Shown: positions 5,109 through 6,555 of the stretch, one piece after another
Position numbering within the stretch: the stretch's first letter is position 1
Layout: each line of letters begins with the position of its first letter
Origin: Verrucomicrobiota bacterium
GTDB lineage: Bacteria > Verrucomicrobiota > Verrucomicrobiia > Limisphaerales > UBA1096
Assembly (NCBI GenBank): GCA_003972865.1
Contig: QOAX01000243.1
Coordinates: forward strand, 1 to 6,555
Direction of reading: 5' to 3'
Length of the DNA stretch: 6,555 nucleotides
Notes under the pieces: generated by a model
Databases searched by the model: none
What the model was told of the DNA's origin: nothing
Seen by the model: the letters and a program-made list of their open reading frames with translations, nothing else
Position numbers and translations under genes: made by a program

Positions 5109-5767
5109 ATAATCAGGGAAACATCCGGCCGTTTCACGGGCGGTTGGACTTCGCACCGTTTGTCGGGGTACTGTTCCTGATGCTGCCCCTGTTGTTGTTT
5201 CACACCTCCATGGTTTTCAAGCCGGGCATCGAGGTGGACATCAACCTGCCGGTCTCCTCACAGCGCACCGACGTGGGTGACCCGTCCCTGGCGGTGGCCG
5301 TTGATGCGAACGGGATCCTGTATTTCCGAGGGCAGACCCTGCGCGACCAGGTCTTCTCCCTGCCGGTGAGTGAGGCGGAGGAAAATCTCCCCCTGTCTGA
5401 GTTGTTGATCAACCGCGCCCCGGACCTGGACAGCAACATCGTGCTGCGCTCGATCGAGCAGGGCAGGGTGCGGGTGGACGGCCGTCTGGCCCGCCTGGAC
5501 GACCAACTCAAGGCGGGGCAGCAGGTGGAACTGGAACTGCCCTCGACTGAGTTGCTGCGCCCCCGAGTCATCCAAGCCATCGAGGGAGGCGGTAAGACCC
5601 CGAAAGAGGTCTCCCTGCTAATTCAGGCGGACAAGGCCGTACGGCACGAGGCGATCGTCCGGCTCTGCACCCTCGCCGGGGAGATCGGTGTCGGGCACGT
5701 TTTATTGGCATCGCGGCCGCCGGATTTTTCCCGGCCATTTGAGCCGGAACCCAGCGCAGTACCGTGA
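5105..5767 (+). CDS. ExbD/TolR-like protein with Gly at the proton-carrying Asp and an internal S4-like insertion
   Basis: ExbD and TolR have one N-terminal helix and a periplasmic domain, and work inside the ExbB/TolQ pentamer. Here the helix is about 17-38, in the family frame LDFAPFVGVLFLML (14-27). The family consensus is TPxxD, so Gly21 (codon GGG, 5165-5167) sits where the essential Asp should be. The periplasmic fold is recognisable at both ends: GIEVDINLP (41-49), LAVAVDANGILYFRGQ (62-77), then LLIQADKAVRHEAIVRL (171-187) and GVGHVLLAS (195-203). Between them lies an extra block (about 95-147) resembling an S4 domain: a leading LSELL, then IEQGRVRVDGR (117-127) and LKAGQQVELELP (135-146). 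The protein is 220 residues; ordinary ExbD proteins are about 135-150. It overlaps its neighbours at ATGA (upstream) and GTGA (downstream). GGGGAG lies just before the ATG. Confidence 0.85.
   Translation: MNNQGNIRPFHGRLDFAPFVGVLFLMLPLLLFHTSMVFKPGIEVDINLPVSSQRTDVGDPSLAVAVDANGILYFRGQTLRDQVFSLPVSEAEENLPLSELLINRAPDLDSNIVLRSIEQGRVRVDGRLARLDDQLKAGQQVELELPSTELLRPRVIQAIEGGGKTPKEVSLLIQADKAVRHEAIVRLCTLAGEIGVGHVLLASRPPDFSRPFEPEPSAVP
5387..5545 (+). other. S4-like insertion within the ExbD-like protein
   Basis: Residues about 95-147 follow the order seen in S4 domains of pseudouridine synthases: LSELLxxRAPDLDS, a helix ending IEQGRVRVDGR, and a strand pair LKAGQQVELELP. The usual Ser-Arg, Val-Asn-Gly and Gly-Asp features read Ser-Asn, Val-Asp-Gly and Gly-Gln, so RNA binding is doubtful, and the block would face the periplasm. 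Pattern match by eye only; a lineage-specific elaboration with a chance resemblance is possible. Confidence 0.4.
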
Positions 5768-6555
5768 GAAACGAGCCGTCAACGATCGCCCCGGGGGAGG
5801 GCTGGTCCAACCAAGCCATTGGCATTTGGGTGCTGATCGTTTTCGCGGCGCAACTGGGGATCCTTTTTTGGCTGGGACGCGCCCCGCTTGCCGTGCGGGC
5901 GCAACCCGAAAACGCCCCGCTTCAGCTGATGCCGGAAATTCAACTGATCCCCGACAGCGGCTCGGGGTCAGCGTTCAGCGATCCAACCCTGTTCACCCGC
6001 CCGAACCGACGCGGTTTTTCCGGGACGGCTTGGCGTCGGTTTTCCGGGGTGGAGCATCAACTCATCGACTGGGATGAAACACCGCGACTGCTCGACAACC
6101 AACCCGCCACGCTGGGGGCCGCCTTTCGTGAGGCGCTGCCGAATCACCTGGCAGTTGAGTCGGGCATCCCGGCCAAGGGCTTGGCCAGGCCGATGACGGT
6201 GGAGCCGGCGCCGCTGGCACTGCGTGGTGCCTCCGAGTTGCAAATCCTCGGCGGCTTGGCCAAGCGGCCGCTGGTGCGCCCGGTGTCCGTCCCGGCGCTC
6301 CCGCACAATGAGGCGCTGCGGCGGACCCGTGTCCGGATCAGCGTGAACACGGACGGCTACGTGGTATCGGCCACGGTGCTGGATCGCTTGGCCAAGGGCG
6401 ACCCGTTTCAGGCCGCCGCCGACCGGCGCGCGCTGGAGCTGCTCCGGGGCATCCGGTTTACGCCGGCCAAGCGCACCCGGTTCGATCGCCCTGACCAGCC
6501 GGGTGCGCTGGAGTGGGGCGGGGCGCTGTTCCATTGGCGGACAGTGGCACCGCCC
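5764..6555 (+). CDS. TonB-like energy-transducer protein (3' partial)
   Basis: The frame starts at GTG 5764, which overlaps the ExbD-like stop as GTGA, and stays open for 264 codons to the window edge. Residues about 19-38 (IGIWVLIVFAAQLGILFWLG) form one membrane helix near the N-terminus. A spacer of about 145 residues follows; it lacks the long Pro-Lys repeats of classical TonB and contains DPTLFTRPNRRGFSG (73-87). The end (about 186-264) matches a TonB C-terminal domain: VRISVNTDGYVVSATVLDR (190-208), a helix with ADRRALELLRGIRFTPA (219-235), and EWGGALFHW (250-258) as a closing strand. This domain normally contacts TonB boxes of outer-membrane transporters. The helix has no His, unlike E. 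coli TonB. Two perfect CTTGGCCAAG palindromes and a near copy (6180-6189) each code Leu-Ala-Lys or Leu-Ala-Arg. A GTG start without a clear Shine-Dalgarno sequence points to translational coupling. The stop should be only slightly beyond the window. Confidence 0.8.
   Translation, partial: MRNEPSTIAPGEGWSNQAIGIWVLIVFAAQLGILFWLGRAPLAVRAQPENAPLQLMPEIQLIPDSGSGSAFSDPTLFTRPNRRGFSGTAWRRFSGVEHQLIDWDETPRLLDNQPATLGAAFREALPNHLAVESGIPAKGLARPMTVEPAPLALRGASELQILGGLAKRPLVRPVSVPALPHNEALRRTRVRISVNTDGYVVSATVLDRLAKGDPFQAAADRRALELLRGIRFTPAKRTRFDRPDQPGALEWGGALFHWRTVAPP
6254..6265. repeat. GCTTGGCCAAGC palindrome, copy 5 (in tonB-like gene)
   Basis: Perfect 12-bp palindrome coding Gly-Leu-Ala-Lys-Arg in the variable spacer of the TonB-like protein. 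A related imperfect copy, CTTGGCCAGG, lies at 6180-6189 in the same frame (Gly-Leu-Ala-Arg). Confidence 0.6.
6387..6396. repeat. CTTGGCCAAG palindrome, copy 6 (in TonB C-terminal domain)
   Basis: Perfect 10-bp palindrome coding Leu-Ala-Lys within the TonB C-terminal domain, at the loop where the family usually has Ser-Ser-Gly between the second strand and the helix. Confidence 0.6.

Noticed and set aside
1..6555. CRISPR array, tRNA/rRNA genes, insertion sequence or prophage/defence genes
   Set aside because: No spaced direct repeats, cloverleaf signals, transposase or integrase motifs, or known defence domains were seen on either strand.

Overview
The window reads as GC-rich chromosomal DNA from an environmental Gram-negative bacterium, most likely Verrucomicrobiota (less likely Planctomycetota). 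This is inferred from the gene families: a YHYH-domain protein with a glycine-rich linker, a secreted SGNH hydrolase, a secreted PQQ-type beta-propeller with an N-terminal NWPSWRG motif, and an ExbB/ExbD/TonB set whose ExbD-like member resembles verrucomicrobial versions. All six convincing genes lie on the + strand. I see no tRNA, rRNA, CRISPR array, transposase or integrase.

Layout. (1) Bases 3-1250: 3' part of a YHYH-domain protein, open at the left edge. (2) 1251-1462: a 212-base intergenic region with a strong intrinsic terminator that works only for minus-strand transcription, a possible short minus-strand RNA, and a possible + strand promoter. (3) 1463-2215 and 2222-2923: a sugar-1-phosphate nucleotidyltransferase and a secreted SGNH hydrolase, six bases apart and probably co-transcribed. 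(4) 2924-3002: a short gap with a perfect 14-bp palindrome. (5) 3003-4295: secreted PQQ-like beta-propeller protein. (6) 4374-6555: a tightly overlapping operon (ATGA and GTGA junctions) encoding an ExbB/TolQ-like, an ExbD/TolR-like and a TonB-like protein. The last gene is open at the right edge. A good promoter-like sequence sits so close to the GTG start of the first gene that its transcript would be leaderless.

How the genes work together. The last three genes should form an inner-membrane energiser with a TonB-type transducer reaching the outer membrane. The other genes make envelope or exported proteins (SGNH hydrolase, propeller, YHYH protein) or a nucleotide-sugar for glycans, so an envelope theme is plausible but inferred.

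Most interesting points. The complex looks altered at the proton path: the key Asp of the ExbD transmembrane helix is Gly, the conserved Thr in the third helix of the ExbB-like protein is Met, and the TonB-like helix has no His. The ExbD-like protein also carries an S4-like insertion of about 50 residues in its periplasmic part. Separately, the palindrome TTGGCCAA (often extended to CTTGGCCAAG) is strongly over-represented. It usually reads Leu-Ala-Lys in frame, sometimes where the protein family has other conserved residues.
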